Below, piece by piece: positions 17,366-26,604 of a DNA stretch of 64,000 nucleotides; position 1 is the first letter of the stretch; each line of letters starts with the position of its first letter. A program made the position numbers and the translations under genes. A model generated the notes under the pieces. The model saw only the letters and a list, made by a program, of their open reading frames with translations. It searched no databases and had not been told where the DNA came from. Origin of the DNA: Maribacter caenipelagi (GTDB taxonomy: Bacteria; Bacteroidota; Bacteroidia; Flavobacteriales; Flavobacteriaceae). The stretch spans positions 310,001-374,000 of the forward strand of contig NZ_SNZW01000013.1 of the NCBI RefSeq assembly GCF_004364175.1. Reading direction: 5' to 3'.

Positions 17366-19068
17366 ACATCTTCCTTATTGAATCCGCATAGTTGTAAAAC
17401 CTGATTGTCTCTGCTGCCATTACGGTAAATAGTAATCCCTTTTAAATTATAATTCCAAGCAGTTTTGTAGATTTCAGATACCTCTTTAAACGTAGTGGTA
17501 TTCGGTAGGTTTATCGTTTTTGATACAGCATTATCTGTATATCTTTGAAAAGCACTTTGATGTAATAAATGATACTTCCATGAAATTTCTAGACTTGTTT
17601 TAAAAAGGTTTTTTATGTGTTTTGGTATATTTTTTACATGTTGTATACTACCCTTTTCTATAATTTCAGAACGTAGTTGTTCTGACCATAACCCCAAAGA
17701 TTTCATTTTGTCAATGAATGTTGTATTTATCTCCATTTGGGTATTATTCTCTAGTATACCGGTTCTTTTGAACGCAAGTGCATAAAGCGGCTCAATAGCG
17801 TAAGAGGTATTGGCAATTATTGAGATGCTACCGGTTGGGGCTATACTATTACAAGTGGCATTGCGCAAAATCATATGAGGGGCAAAACTACTTTGTTTCC
17901 ATGAAGGAAAACAACCTCTTTTCTTTGCTAATGATTGTGAGGCATTGTAACTTTTTTCATGAATAAACTTCATAACAGTTTCAGCAAGTTCTACAGCTTT
18001 ATTGGAAGCATAAGGTATATCTAGCAAAATCAAAAGTTCTGCCCACCCCATAACGCCCAAACCTATTTTTCGATTAGATAGGGTTATTTCTTCTATGTTT
18101 GGTAATACAAAGTAATTACAACTTATAACATTGTCTAAAAACCTAATAGCAATTATAATGGTTCTTTCAAGCTTTTTCCAATCTATTTCAATGTGGGTTG
18201 AATTCTGTAGAATCATTTTTTTTAAGTTAATAGAGCCCAGGTTGCAACTCTCGTAATTGAACAACGGTACTTCTCCACAAGGGTTGGTACTTTGTATCTT
18301 ACCTAGTTTTTTCAGTGGATTGTTTTGATTAATCGTATCTAAAAAAATTAGCCCTGGATCTCCTGTTTTTAAGGCTTGTTCTATTATTGAGTCCCAGAGT
18401 TTTTTGGCACTCAAGGTTTTTGAAATCTTATTTGTACGTGGGTTTACCAATGACCAATCTTTGTCTTCTTCAAGTGCGTGCATAAAATCATTGGTAATAC
18501 CCACAGAAATATTGAAGTTCTGTAAACTTTGTAAATCAGATTTAGAGGAAATAAATTCTTCAATATCAGAATGGTTTATATTTAAGATACCCATATTTGC
18601 ACCACGTCGTTTGCCCGCTTGTTTGACATACTCGGTGGCAGTATTATATATTTTCATAAAAGAAACAGGACCGGCAGAAGAGCCTTCAGATGATGAAATA
18701 AAATCATCTTTAGGTCTAATTTTCGAAAAATTATAGCCTGTACCACCGCCATTATGATGAATTAAAGCAGCATTTTTAAGAGTTGTGAATATGGTATTAA
18801 GATTATCTTCAACTGGGAGTACAAAACAAGCGCTTAGCTGACCATTTGGTAAACCTGCGTTCATAAGTGTCGGACTATTTGGTAAAAATTCAAGATTACG
18901 CATTACCTTATAGAATCTATCAAACCATAAATCATTATTCTCATTTTCTACGGTCACTATATGTCTAGCAACTCTTTTGAAAAGATCGTCCGGTGTTTCT
19001 ATTCCATCTGTTTGGCGTAAATAACGCGCTTTTAGTAGCTGTCGAGCATTTGAACTTAGATAGATCAT
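17356..19068 (-). CDS. nrdJ: Adenosylcobalamin-dependent (class II) ribonucleotide reductase
   Basis: 570 aa, shorter than most class II enzymes. It makes deoxyribonucleotides without oxygen, using coenzyme B12. Seen: the first redox Cys in GQLSACFVLPVEDN, substrate-site NPCGEVPLFNYESCN (catalytic Cys and Glu), CNSIAPTGSIS near residue 405, and C-terminal Cys residues (LQLCG...EDVCS) that could re-reduce the active site. No ATP-cone is visible at the N terminus. It overlaps both neighbours and so depends on the Pfk-2 promoter. The M. tuberculosis DosR regulon contains a related class II enzyme, NrdZ. Confidence 0.9.
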   Translation of the reverse strand: MIYLSSNARQLLKARYLRQTDGIETPDDLFKRVARHIVTVENENNDLWFDRFYKVMRNLEFLPNSPTLMNAGLPNGQLSACFVLPVEDNLNTIFTTLKNAALIHHNGGGTGYNFSKIRPKDDFISSSEGSSAGPVSFMKIYNTATEYVKQAGKRRGANMGILNINHSDIEEFISSKSDLQSLQNFNISVGITNDFMHALEEDKDWSLVNPRTNKISKTLSAKKLWDSIIEQALKTGDPGLIFLDTINQNNPLKKLGKIQSTNPCGEVPLFNYESCNLGSINLKKMILQNSTHIEIDWKKLERTIIIAIRFLDNVISCNYFVLPNIEEITLSNRKIGLGVMGWAELLILLDIPYASNKAVELAETVMKFIHEKSYNASQSLAKKRGCFPSWKQSSFAPHMILRNATCNSIAPTGSISIIANTSYAIEPLYALAFKRTGILENNTQMEINTTFIDKMKSLGLWSEQLRSEIIEKGSIQHVKNIPKHIKNLFKTSLEISWKYHLLHQSAFQRYTDNAVSKTINLPNTTTFKEVSEIYKTAWNYNLKGITIYRNGSRDNQVLQLCGFNKEDVCS

Positions 19069-19460
19069 ACAGAAATATTCTCTATTACTGTTCTCAGTTT
19101 TTTGCGTACGGTTTCGGCTATTTTAATTAAAGATTCGTTATTTACGGCTTTCATAGACGCTGCCGGGTCTACTGCGGCAATCTCTATGGTGTTCTGCTCC
19201 TTTTCTTGCAAAATAACATTGCAGGGTAGCATGGTTCCAATTTTGTCTTCTGCCTTTAATGCTTCATAAGCCAAAGAGGGGTTGCATGCACCTAGTATTT
19301 TGTAATTATGAAAGTCTACATCTAATTTATTTTTAAGAGTTGCTTTCATATCTATTTCAGTAAGTACACCAAAACCCTCCTTTTGTAGCGCTTCTTTTGT
19401 TAGTAGTACTGCATTGGCAAATGTTGAATTCTTTAGTTTAGTTAAAAAGTAATAATCCAT
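19065..19460 (-). CDS. DUF302 protein
   Basis: 131 aa from the ATG at 19460, where the family's usual MDYYF N terminus begins; the ORF could be extended 12 codons into the pfkB end. DUF302 proteins have a compact alpha/beta fold. The diagnostic segment FGVLTEIDMKATLKNK and LGACNPSLAYEAL are both present, including the conserved Cys. Role unknown. Stop overlaps the nrdJ start by 4 bp, which indicates translational coupling. Confidence 0.87.
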   Translation of the reverse strand: MDYYFLTKLKNSTFANAVLLTKEALQKEGFGVLTEIDMKATLKNKLDVDFHNYKILGACNPSLAYEALKAEDKIGTMLPCNVILQEKEQNTIEIAAVDPAASMKAVNNESLIKIAETVRKKLRTVIENISV

Positions 19461-19488
19461 AATATGATGTTTCAACGGTTTTGTAGCC

Positions 19489-20454
19489 TTAAGCATTTAC
19501 GCTCAAATCTTTCTTAGTAGTTGTGTTAGACATGATCCATGAATTCAATTCTTCCACATCATTTTTTTTACACAGTTGTGTACCTTCTGTCATGGTAGCG
19601 GCTGTGCCACAGGCTACACCGAATTTTACCACTTCGGTAAAAGGTTTGCCTTGTGCCAGGGCATAGACCATACCTGCTACCATACTATCTCCTGCACCAA
19701 TGGTGCTTTTTTGATGCACTATAGGGGCCGCAATATATTCGACTTCTTCATTGGTGACCATAATAGCACCTTGCGAGCCTAATGAGATTACCAATATCTC
19801 ACAAGTATTATTTCTAATAAACTCTTTGGCGACCTCTTCTACATCTAAAAAAGAAATGCTCTTTACGCCGCAAAGCGTTGCCAGTTCGCCTAAATTGGGC
19901 TTTAATAAATAAGTGCCTGCTTGCGCACCTTGTATAAGCGCTTCACCCGAGGTGTCAAGAATAAACTTTGCTTTTTCCTTTTGGGCTATTTTTGAGACCT
20001 GGGCAAAATAATCTTTTGGCATACCTGGGCAAAGGCTTCCACTGGCTATTAAAAAATCACCAGGCGCAAGTACCGACTCTACCTGCCTTAATGAATTTTT
20101 CCATTCGTACTCATTCACTAAAGGACCAGGCATGCCAAATCTAAACTGTTGGTTGTTCGTTGTATCGGTTACTGATAGATTTTCACGCAACCAGCCAGCA
20201 ATTGGTATTACCTGTTGCGCAATTTCTAAATCAACCAGTAAATCATGCATTTGTGTCCCGGTTGGGCCTCCAGCCATATACATACAGAAAGATGTACCCC
20301 CTAGTTCGTTTATTACACGAGAAATATTAATTCCACCACCACCAGCTTCAAAAATGGGTGCGGCACAGCGCAATTTACTATTCGGTTTTATACCTGCTAC
20401 TGTAGTACTTTTATCAATGGCGGGATTGACGGTAAGGGTAATTATCTTTTTCAT
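19489..20454 (-). CDS. pfkB: 6-phosphofructokinase 2 (Pfk-2 type)
   Basis: 321 aa. PfkB-family kinase most like E. coli Pfk-2, phosphorylating fructose 6-phosphate. Seen: N-terminal LTVNPAIDKST, the sugar-site EAGGGGINISRVI, GSLCPGMP, and the catalytic loop STIGAGDSMVAG. Fructose-1-phosphate kinase cannot be excluded, but the KLRCAAPIFEAGGGG and RFGMPGPLVNEYEW segments fit Pfk-2. First gene of the operon pfkB, DUF302, nrdJ, PagL-like. A second copy lies at 41077-42018. Confidence 0.9.
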   Translation of the reverse strand: MKKIITLTVNPAIDKSTTVAGIKPNSKLRCAAPIFEAGGGGINISRVINELGGTSFCMYMAGGPTGTQMHDLLVDLEIAQQVIPIAGWLRENLSVTDTTNNQQFRFGMPGPLVNEYEWKNSLRQVESVLAPGDFLIASGSLCPGMPKDYFAQVSKIAQKEKAKFILDTSGEALIQGAQAGTYLLKPNLGELATLCGVKSISFLDVEEVAKEFIRNNTCEILVISLGSQGAIMVTNEEVEYIAAPIVHQKSTIGAGDSMVAGMVYALAQGKPFTEVVKFGVACGTAATMTEGTQLCKKNDVEELNSWIMSNTTTKKDLSVNA

Positions 20455-20484
20455 CTTTAGTCCTTTTTATTGCTATGATAGCAT

Positions 20485-20558
20485 CAAATATAGTAGTTAA
20501 GTGAAAATTTGTAAATGACCAAAGTCATTGTTAAACAAATGCTTACGAAATAATTTCA
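20485..20558. promoter_or_regulatory. Divergent FNR-like promoter between pfkB and an M50 protease gene
   Basis: Box TGACCAAAGTCA at 20516-20527. Minus strand: perfect -7 element TATATTTG at 20492-20485. Plus strand: TAATTTCA at 20551-20558. Both are exactly 29.5 bp from the box centre. Confidence 0.92.
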
Positions 20559-20572
20559 TAAAAATTTTCTGT

Positions 20573-21661
20573 ATGAAGGGGTTCTTGGAATTAGGTAAGG
20601 TTTTAGGTATAAAAATTGAAATACATTGGACGTTCGCCTTGTTACTAATATGGATCGGATTGGTAGAGTTTGAAAATAGCGGTAATCTTGAAAAAGTTAT
20701 TACCAGCCAAGGATTAATTTTGGTTCTAATGGCTTGTGTAGTGCTACATGAACTAGGTCATGCCCTAATGGCGAGAATGTACAATATAAAAACAAAGTCC
20801 ATTATATTATTACCTATAGGAGGGGTGGCTACATTAGATAAAATATCAAAAAAACCAAAACAAGAATTATTAATAGCGTTAGCAGGACCCGCGGTCAATT
20901 TAATTATTGTTCTCTTATTGGCCTTGTTTATTCCTTTACGTAGCTACTTTAACTTTGATACCGTTCTTATTGATGAACAACTTTACCAACCTACGTTTCA
21001 AAATTTTTTGTTTTACCTATTAATTGCAAACCTAATATTGGTAATCTTTAATTTAATACCTGCTTTTCCAATGGATGGTGGTCGCGTACTCAGGGCACTT
21101 TTATCTTTTAGATTAAGTCGTGTTGAAGCTACCAGTATAGCTTCGGGTATTGCACAAGGGTTGGCCACTTTGTTTTTTATTGTCGGATTATTGTTTAGTC
21201 CGTTTTTAGTATTGATAGCCTTTTTTATTTTTTTTGGTGCCTATGGTGAAAATCAAATGGTAAAACAGTATGCTATATTAGAGGGGCATACTGCTAAAGA
21301 AGCAACGCTGACCAATATTACCTTATTGAATTTGGCTACAAAAATCGATGAGGTCATAGAGCTGGTTTTATCTAGTACTGAAAAAGATTTTGTGGTTTTT
21401 GACAACCAACGAATAGAGGGTGTGCTAAACCAGAAACAAATTATAGAAAATGCAAGATCAAGAACTCTTTTGGTGGGTGATATTTTAGATAGGTCAGTTG
21501 GTTTTATTGATGCAAATACCCCAATTACAGAGGTTTTGGAGCGTATGCAAAAAGAAAAAAACAATTTCTTTCCGGTTACCGAAAACGGTGAAATTATTGG
21601 GGCCATTGATAGGTCTAATATTAGCGAGTTTATTCTTTTAAAAAGCACTGAAAATCAATAG
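20573..21661 (+). CDS. M50 site-2-type intramembrane metalloprotease with CBS domains
   Basis: 362 aa from the ATG at 20573 (MKGFLELGK); the 15 codons upstream cover the promoter. Zinc motif HELGH near residue 60 and the second ligand in the NLIPAFPMDGGRVLRA helix define the S2P/SpoIVFB-like family. Five or six membrane helices are followed by about 120 residues with a CBS pair (the GEIIGAIDRSNI end is clear), which usually binds adenine nucleotides. It would cut membrane-bound signalling or stress proteins in response to energy state. M. tuberculosis Rv2625c, a DosR gene, has the same family assignment. Confidence 0.88.
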   Translation: MKGFLELGKVLGIKIEIHWTFALLLIWIGLVEFENSGNLEKVITSQGLILVLMACVVLHELGHALMARMYNIKTKSIILLPIGGVATLDKISKKPKQELLIALAGPAVNLIIVLLLALFIPLRSYFNFDTVLIDEQLYQPTFQNFLFYLLIANLILVIFNLIPAFPMDGGRVLRALLSFRLSRVEATSIASGIAQGLATLFFIVGLLFSPFLVLIAFFIFFGAYGENQMVKQYAILEGHTAKEATLTNITLLNLATKIDEVIELVLSSTEKDFVVFDNQRIEGVLNQKQIIENARSRTLLVGDILDRSVGFIDANTPITEVLERMQKEKNNFFPVTENGEIIGAIDRSNISEFILLKSTENQ

Positions 21662-21854
21662 CGTATTTCAAATTATAATGTTGACGCTTCTACCTTTTGT
21701 TTTGTTTGTCGGTTAGTATAATTTGATTTATCCTAATCTTACTTACTCATTAAATGAGACAACTATACCTTTTGTGATCAGTATATCTATTATAATTTTT
21801 TCGAGCAGAATGCTTCAATTTTAGACCGTACTTTTTTCTGTATTTAGATAGTAC

Positions 21855-21897
21855 TGACGCAGGTCATTTCGTTTTAAAGTGCTGTTTTTCAGATTTG
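21855..21897 (+). promoter_or_regulatory. FNR-like box and -7 element for the sulfide oxidation genes
   Basis: Box TGACGCAGGTCA at 21855-21866; -7 element CAGATTTG at 21890-21897 (one mismatch, first T to C) at the standard spacing. The gap 21662-21969 holds nothing else recognised. Confidence 0.8.
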
Positions 21898-21969
21898 TAT
21901 TCTAGAATATTTTGGGGTTTACAAGTTTGTTGTACTCTAATTCAATGCTAACTAAAATTACTATAAGTC

Positions 21970-23391
21970 ATGAAAGTAGAACAAATTTATACAGGCTGTT
22001 TGGCGCAGGGTGCATATTATATAGAAAGTAACGGTGAAGCTGCCATAATAGACCCATTACGTGAAGTTGAACCTTATATTAAATTGGCAAAAGAACGCAA
22101 GGCAAAAATTAAATATGTTTTTGAAACTCACTTTCATGCAGATTTTGTTTCAGGTCATATTGATTTGGCAGACAAAACAGGCGCAGACATCGTATATGGA
22201 CCAACAAGCATGAAAACGACCTATAACATTATTGTTGGTAAAGATGGGCAAGAATTTAAGTTGGGTAATTCAAAGATTAGATTGATCCATACTCCTGGTC
22301 ATACTATGGAAAGTAGTTGTTATTTGTTAATTGATGAAAACGGTAAAGAGACATCTCTTTTTACTGGCGATACGTTGTTTATTGGTGATGTTGGTAGACC
22401 TGATTTAGCGCAAAAGGTCATTGCTGAGCTTACCCAAGAAAAATTGGCAGGGCACTTGTATGATTCGTTACGTAATAAAATTATGCCCTTACCAGACGAT
22501 ATAATCGTATATCCTGGCCATGGTGCCGGTAGTGCTTGTGGTAAAATGATGAGCGATGAAACAACCGATACTTTAGGCCATCAAAAAAAGACCAATTATG
22601 CTTTAAGAGAAGATATGGGCAAAGAAGATTTTATTGATGCCATTCTCACAGGTTTAACACCGCCACCAGGTTATTTTCCTCAAAATGTGATGTTAAATAT
22701 ACAGGGTTACGAAAGTATTGACGAAGTTATCAAAAAAGGCACTAAACCATTATCAGTTGATGAATTTGAATTATTATGGAAAGAAAAGTCTGCTGTGATT
22801 ATCGATACTAGAGAAGCTCAGGTTTTTGCTAAAGAATATATTCCAGATTCGTATAATATAGGTATTGACGGAAGTTTTGCCAACTGGGTAGGAACAACTA
22901 TTGTAGATGTTAAAAAACCAATATTGATAGTTGCGGAAAAGGATAGGGAAGAAGAAGTGGCAACTCGCTTGGCTCGAATAGGTTTTGATAACACCTTAGG
23001 ATATTTAAAAGGTGGCATAGATGCTTGGAAAAAAGCAGGTAAAAAAACGAGTACAATACCAACTATTGAAGTAAAAGAACTTGCACATAAAATGATAGAT
23101 ACCGATGTACATATATTAGATGTACGTAGGGCAAGTGAATACAATAGTGAACATATTGAGGGAGCCATTAATGCTCCACTTGACTATTTAAATGATAGTA
23201 TGACCAAGATTGATAAGAGCAATACATACTATGTTCACTGTCGAAGCGGATATCGTTCAATGGTTTTTGTGTCAATTCTAAAATCATTGGGGTATAATAA
23301 CTTAATAGATATTAAAGGAGGTTTAAAAGCAATAAAAGAACTGGGTAAATTTAAATTATCCGATTATCGTGAACCTACTACAATGCTTTAA
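21970..23391 (+). CDS. Persulfide dioxygenase-like metallo-beta-lactamase with two rhodanese domains
   Basis: 473 aa. The N-terminal metallo-hydrolase domain has THFHADFVSGH and downstream HTPGHT, GDTLF and PGHG, matching persulfide dioxygenase (ETHE1/Blh type), which oxidises glutathione persulfide to sulfite. Two rhodanese domains follow: the first (about residues 265-355) lacks the active Cys, the second has the active loop CRSGYR. The next gene is a sulfide:quinone oxidoreductase 16 bp away, so the pair converts sulfide to sulfite or thiosulfate. Confidence 0.9.
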   Translation: MKVEQIYTGCLAQGAYYIESNGEAAIIDPLREVEPYIKLAKERKAKIKYVFETHFHADFVSGHIDLADKTGADIVYGPTSMKTTYNIIVGKDGQEFKLGNSKIRLIHTPGHTMESSCYLLIDENGKETSLFTGDTLFIGDVGRPDLAQKVIAELTQEKLAGHLYDSLRNKIMPLPDDIIVYPGHGAGSACGKMMSDETTDTLGHQKKTNYALREDMGKEDFIDAILTGLTPPPGYFPQNVMLNIQGYESIDEVIKKGTKPLSVDEFELLWKEKSAVIIDTREAQVFAKEYIPDSYNIGIDGSFANWVGTTIVDVKKPILIVAEKDREEEVATRLARIGFDNTLGYLKGGIDAWKKAGKKTSTIPTIEVKELAHKMIDTDVHILDVRRASEYNSEHIEGAINAPLDYLNDSMTKIDKSNTYYVHCRSGYRSMVFVSILKSLGYNNLIDIKGGLKAIKELGKFKLSDYREPTTML

Positions 23392-23407
23392 TTTAAAATC
23401 AAGCAAA

Positions 23408-24655
23408 ATGAAAACAAGGTACCAAATATTGATTATCGGGGGTGGCACGGCCGGTTTAATGACAGCTAGTAGCTTATTACGTAAAAACCCTAAGTTACAG
23501 GTAGGTATTATAGAACCATCTGAAGATCATTGGTACCAACCCGCTTGGACTTTGGTAGGTGCCGGTACTTATAACTATAATGATACTAAAAGACCAATGG
23601 CAGAAGTAATTCCGGCAAATGCCGATTGGATCAAAGATAGTGTCAACTCTATAGACCCTAAGAACAATTCCGTTGGTTTAAAATCTGACAGAAATTTGGT
23701 CTATGAATATTTAATTGTAGCCCCTGGTCTTAAGTTAGATACCAGTTTAGTAGAAGGTTTATCAGAGGCGATTGATAAAGGGGTGGTATGTAGTAACTAT
23801 ACAAACCCAAACCATACGTGGCAAGTTATTAAAAACTTTAAAGGTGGTACGGCATTGTTTACACAACCACCTAAGCCCTACAAGTGTGGTGGTGCACCAC
23901 AAAAGATAATGTACTTGGCAGATGACCATTTTAAAAAAATGGGTGTTAAGAAAAAGACTAAAGTTGTTTTTGCAACCTCGGGCGATGCTATATTTTCGGT
24001 TCCTGAAATTGCCGATACCTTAATTAAAGTAATAGATAAAAAAGGTATACATATTAAATTTTCTTACGAATTAAAAAAAATAGAAAGTAAGAAACAAATA
24101 GCTTGGTTTTTGGTAAGTCCGCAATCGAAAGAGCATAATCCGGTAACGCTAGATATTTTAAAAGAGAATGGTTTAATAGGTATAAAATACAACATGTTAC
24201 ACCTTGTACCACCAAATACTGCTCCAGACTTCATAATAAATTCAACACTTGCAGATTCCTCTGGATGGATGGATGTTAATCAATATACCTTACAACATAC
24301 TAAATATTTGAACATATTCGGTTTAGGCGATGTAACCAATGTGCCTACATCTAAGACCGGTGCAGCAATACGTAAACAGGCCCCTGTTGTGGTACAAAAT
24401 ATTTTGTCGTTGATAAGTAATAACAATTTAAGCTCTAAAAAGTACGATGGGTATTCTTCATGCCCTTTTGTTACCGGGTATGGAAAAATGGTGTTGGCCG
24501 AATTTGATTATACGAAAAAATTTACTCCAGATCCTAAGTTAAAGCGAATGCTTATTAGAGATTCTTCAAAAGAACATTGGCGACTTTGGATTCTTAAAAA
24601 ATATATACTCCCATATTTATATTGGCACAAAATGCTTAAAGGAAAAGAGGTGTAG
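23408..24655 (+). CDS. sqr: Sulfide:quinone oxidoreductase (mitochondrial-like type)
   Basis: 415 aa from the ATG at 23408; the extra 13 codons upstream of it run across the end of the previous gene. Flavoprotein with a dinucleotide fold ILIIGGGTAGLM at the N terminus. The redox Cys pair is in YKCGGAPQKIMYL and in the SCPFVTGYG segment; these two motifs match eukaryotic-type SQR. It oxidises H2S and passes electrons to the quinone pool at the membrane surface. Confidence 0.92.
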   Translation: MKTRYQILIIGGGTAGLMTASSLLRKNPKLQVGIIEPSEDHWYQPAWTLVGAGTYNYNDTKRPMAEVIPANADWIKDSVNSIDPKNNSVGLKSDRNLVYEYLIVAPGLKLDTSLVEGLSEAIDKGVVCSNYTNPNHTWQVIKNFKGGTALFTQPPKPYKCGGAPQKIMYLADDHFKKMGVKKKTKVVFATSGDAIFSVPEIADTLIKVIDKKGIHIKFSYELKKIESKKQIAWFLVSPQSKEHNPVTLDILKENGLIGIKYNMLHLVPPNTAPDFIINSTLADSSGWMDVNQYTLQHTKYLNIFGLGDVTNVPTSKTGAAIRKQAPVVVQNILSLISNNNLSSKKYDGYSSCPFVTGYGKMVLAEFDYTKKFTPDPKLKRMLIRDSSKEHWRLWILKKYILPYLYWHKMLKGKEV

Positions 24656-24769
24656 CTATGTTATTTCTTAACTAAAATATAAATTTTTTAAAGGACAGCT
24701 ATACAGTTTTTTCAAGCAAATTATAGGCTGTAAAACACAGTTGTATTTTTATATTTAATTGAGCTATAA

Positions 24770-24812
24770 TGACTTGAATCATTTCGATGTTTTGTTTGAT
24801 AAAATACATTTG
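24770..24812 (+). promoter_or_regulatory. FNR-like box and -7 element for the DUF6799 protein gene
   Basis: Box TGACTTGAATCA at 24770-24781; perfect -7 element TACATTTG at 24805-24812. It lies inside a longer ORF reading (24759 start) and so rules out that start. Confidence 0.92.
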
Positions 24813-24839
24813 TTAAAGAAATTTATTAAAACTAAAACA

Positions 24840-25508
24840 ATGAAAAATTTATTCTTATTACTACTATTTATAATGTTGGGAACAAGTATAAACATTGCCC
24901 AGGATCAAGTACAAGATCGTGATCAAGACCGGCTCATGATGGTAGATGGCGATGTACTTCAAATTCGAGATCGTGATCAAATTCGTTTGCAAGAACCTAT
25001 CATTTTAAATGATGGTACAGTCGTCAACCCAGACGGTTCGTATGTAACTAAAGACCGCGAGAGATTAGTTTTAAAAAATGGTGAATGCCTAGATAATGAT
25101 GGTATCAAGTATAGAAATGAATACCAATATAGATATAAGGTTAAGCGAGAAAATACGGGGTTAAATCAAGCTCAGATTAACGAGCGTAACCAAAATAGAT
25201 ATCAAATAATGAAGATTGATGGTGAAACCTATCAAATAAGAAACAGGGAACAAAATCGAATTCAAAATCAAATAAATCTTGGTGACGGTATCATAGTAAA
25301 CCCAGATGGATCTTATCAAAATGAAAAGCGAGAACAACTGCGCCTTAAAGAAGGGGAATGTTTGAATATGAACGGTGCTATGTTCAAAAATCTTTATCAA
25401 CATCGTAAAATGATGGTTCAAAAAAATAAGATGATCAATAGAAATACGATTAAATCTGGCGTAAAGAAACCTAAGACCATAAAGAAGGGTAAAAAATCAG
25501 GTCAATAA
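24840..25508 (+). CDS. Secreted protein with two DUF6799-like repeats
   Basis: 222 aa from the ATG at 24840. Signal peptide, then two related segments of about 75 residues rich in Q, R and D, each with DG-x-V/Y-x-Q-I-R-x-R-x-Q followed by VNPDGSY and LK-x-GEC. Paired segments suggest a duplicated domain. Basic C-terminal tail (KKPKTIKKGKK). Function unknown. The barrel gene follows 31 bp later and is probably cotranscribed. Confidence 0.82.
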   Translation: MKNLFLLLLFIMLGTSINIAQDQVQDRDQDRLMMVDGDVLQIRDRDQIRLQEPIILNDGTVVNPDGSYVTKDRERLVLKNGECLDNDGIKYRNEYQYRYKVKRENTGLNQAQINERNQNRYQIMKIDGETYQIRNREQNRIQNQINLGDGIIVNPDGSYQNEKREQLRLKEGECLNMNGAMFKNLYQHRKMMVQKNKMINRNTIKSGVKKPKTIKKGKKSGQ

Positions 25509-25539
25509 AGACATTTTAATACACTAACACTAATTTATC

Positions 25540-26442
25540 ATGAACGTTAAAATTCTCTCTTTTTTGTTGTTCTATGGTTTGCCCATAATTTTAATAGCTC
25601 AGAATAATAGAGAATTGGCTGAGGAAATCTATAACGATATTGAATCATTTTTTTTGATGGATATTAGCTATATCAACGATGCTGTATTTATGGGAAGGAG
25701 AGATTCAATAGCGGCACCTTATATTTATCCATCTCTAGGTTATTATGATGCATCGGGCTTCTTTGTTGATATTTCAGCATCTTATTTAGTTGGGTCAGAA
25801 GATAATAGAGTTGACCTATTTATGCCCAGTTTAGGATATACTTTTAGCGACCTTCAATTAAGTGGAAGAATTTCTGCTACCGCATATTTTTTTAATAAAG
25901 AAAGTTATAATGTAAAATCTGCGGTGCTGGGCGACATTTCTGGATTTTTAAGTTATAATCTGAAAATACTTGAAGCAACTGTTATGACCAATATCTTTTT
26001 TAATGATGGCGATACGACTGACTTTTTTACTGGGCTAATGGTTAACCGTATTTTTTACGTCAATGATCATAATTTTTTAATAAATCCTACAATAAGCCTT
26101 TATGCAGGATCTCAAAACTTTTATGAGGTGTATTATAATACAAGCAGGTTGGGTAATCGTAGAGGCTCTGGTCAAGGTATGGGAGCAACAAATTTAAATT
26201 CAGCAACTACGGTTGAAATCTCAGAAGCGACTAAATTCAATATTTTAAATTTAGAACTTAGCCTTCCACTACAATATTATCATAAGCAATTCATTTTTTC
26301 ATTGAATCCAATTCTAGCAATACCTCAAAGTAGTGCTACTATTACAACTGAAGATTCAGTTATTTCTGAAGATTTAGAAAGCACATTCTATTTTACTGCG
26401 GGTATTAGTTATTGGCTTGATATGGCTAAAAGAACACCTTAA
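25540..26442 (+). CDS. Outer-membrane beta-barrel protein
   Basis: 300 aa with a signal peptide ending near LIAQN. The remainder shows alternating aromatic and polar strands, FYFTAGISYWL at the C terminus, and no enzymatic motif. Probably an outer-membrane barrel of unknown substrate, transcribed with the DUF6799-like gene. Confidence 0.75.
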   Translation: MNVKILSFLLFYGLPIILIAQNNRELAEEIYNDIESFFLMDISYINDAVFMGRRDSIAAPYIYPSLGYYDASGFFVDISASYLVGSEDNRVDLFMPSLGYTFSDLQLSGRISATAYFFNKESYNVKSAVLGDISGFLSYNLKILEATVMTNIFFNDGDTTDFFTGLMVNRIFYVNDHNFLINPTISLYAGSQNFYEVYYNTSRLGNRRGSGQGMGATNLNSATTVEISEATKFNILNLELSLPLQYYHKQFIFSLNPILAIPQSSATITTEDSVISEDLESTFYFTAGISYWLDMAKRTP

Positions 26443-26604
26443 ATTTTTTTTATAGAAATTTATCGGCATGAAATTGAGTATGGCTTGATTTAGATAAGAC
26501 TGTGAAATATTATTTTTGAAATTAAATTTTTTAAGTTTCAAACTAGTAAAAGAATTCTTTTCTGTATAATCATTCTCGTTGATAAAAAAAGATGGCACGA
26601 ACTA

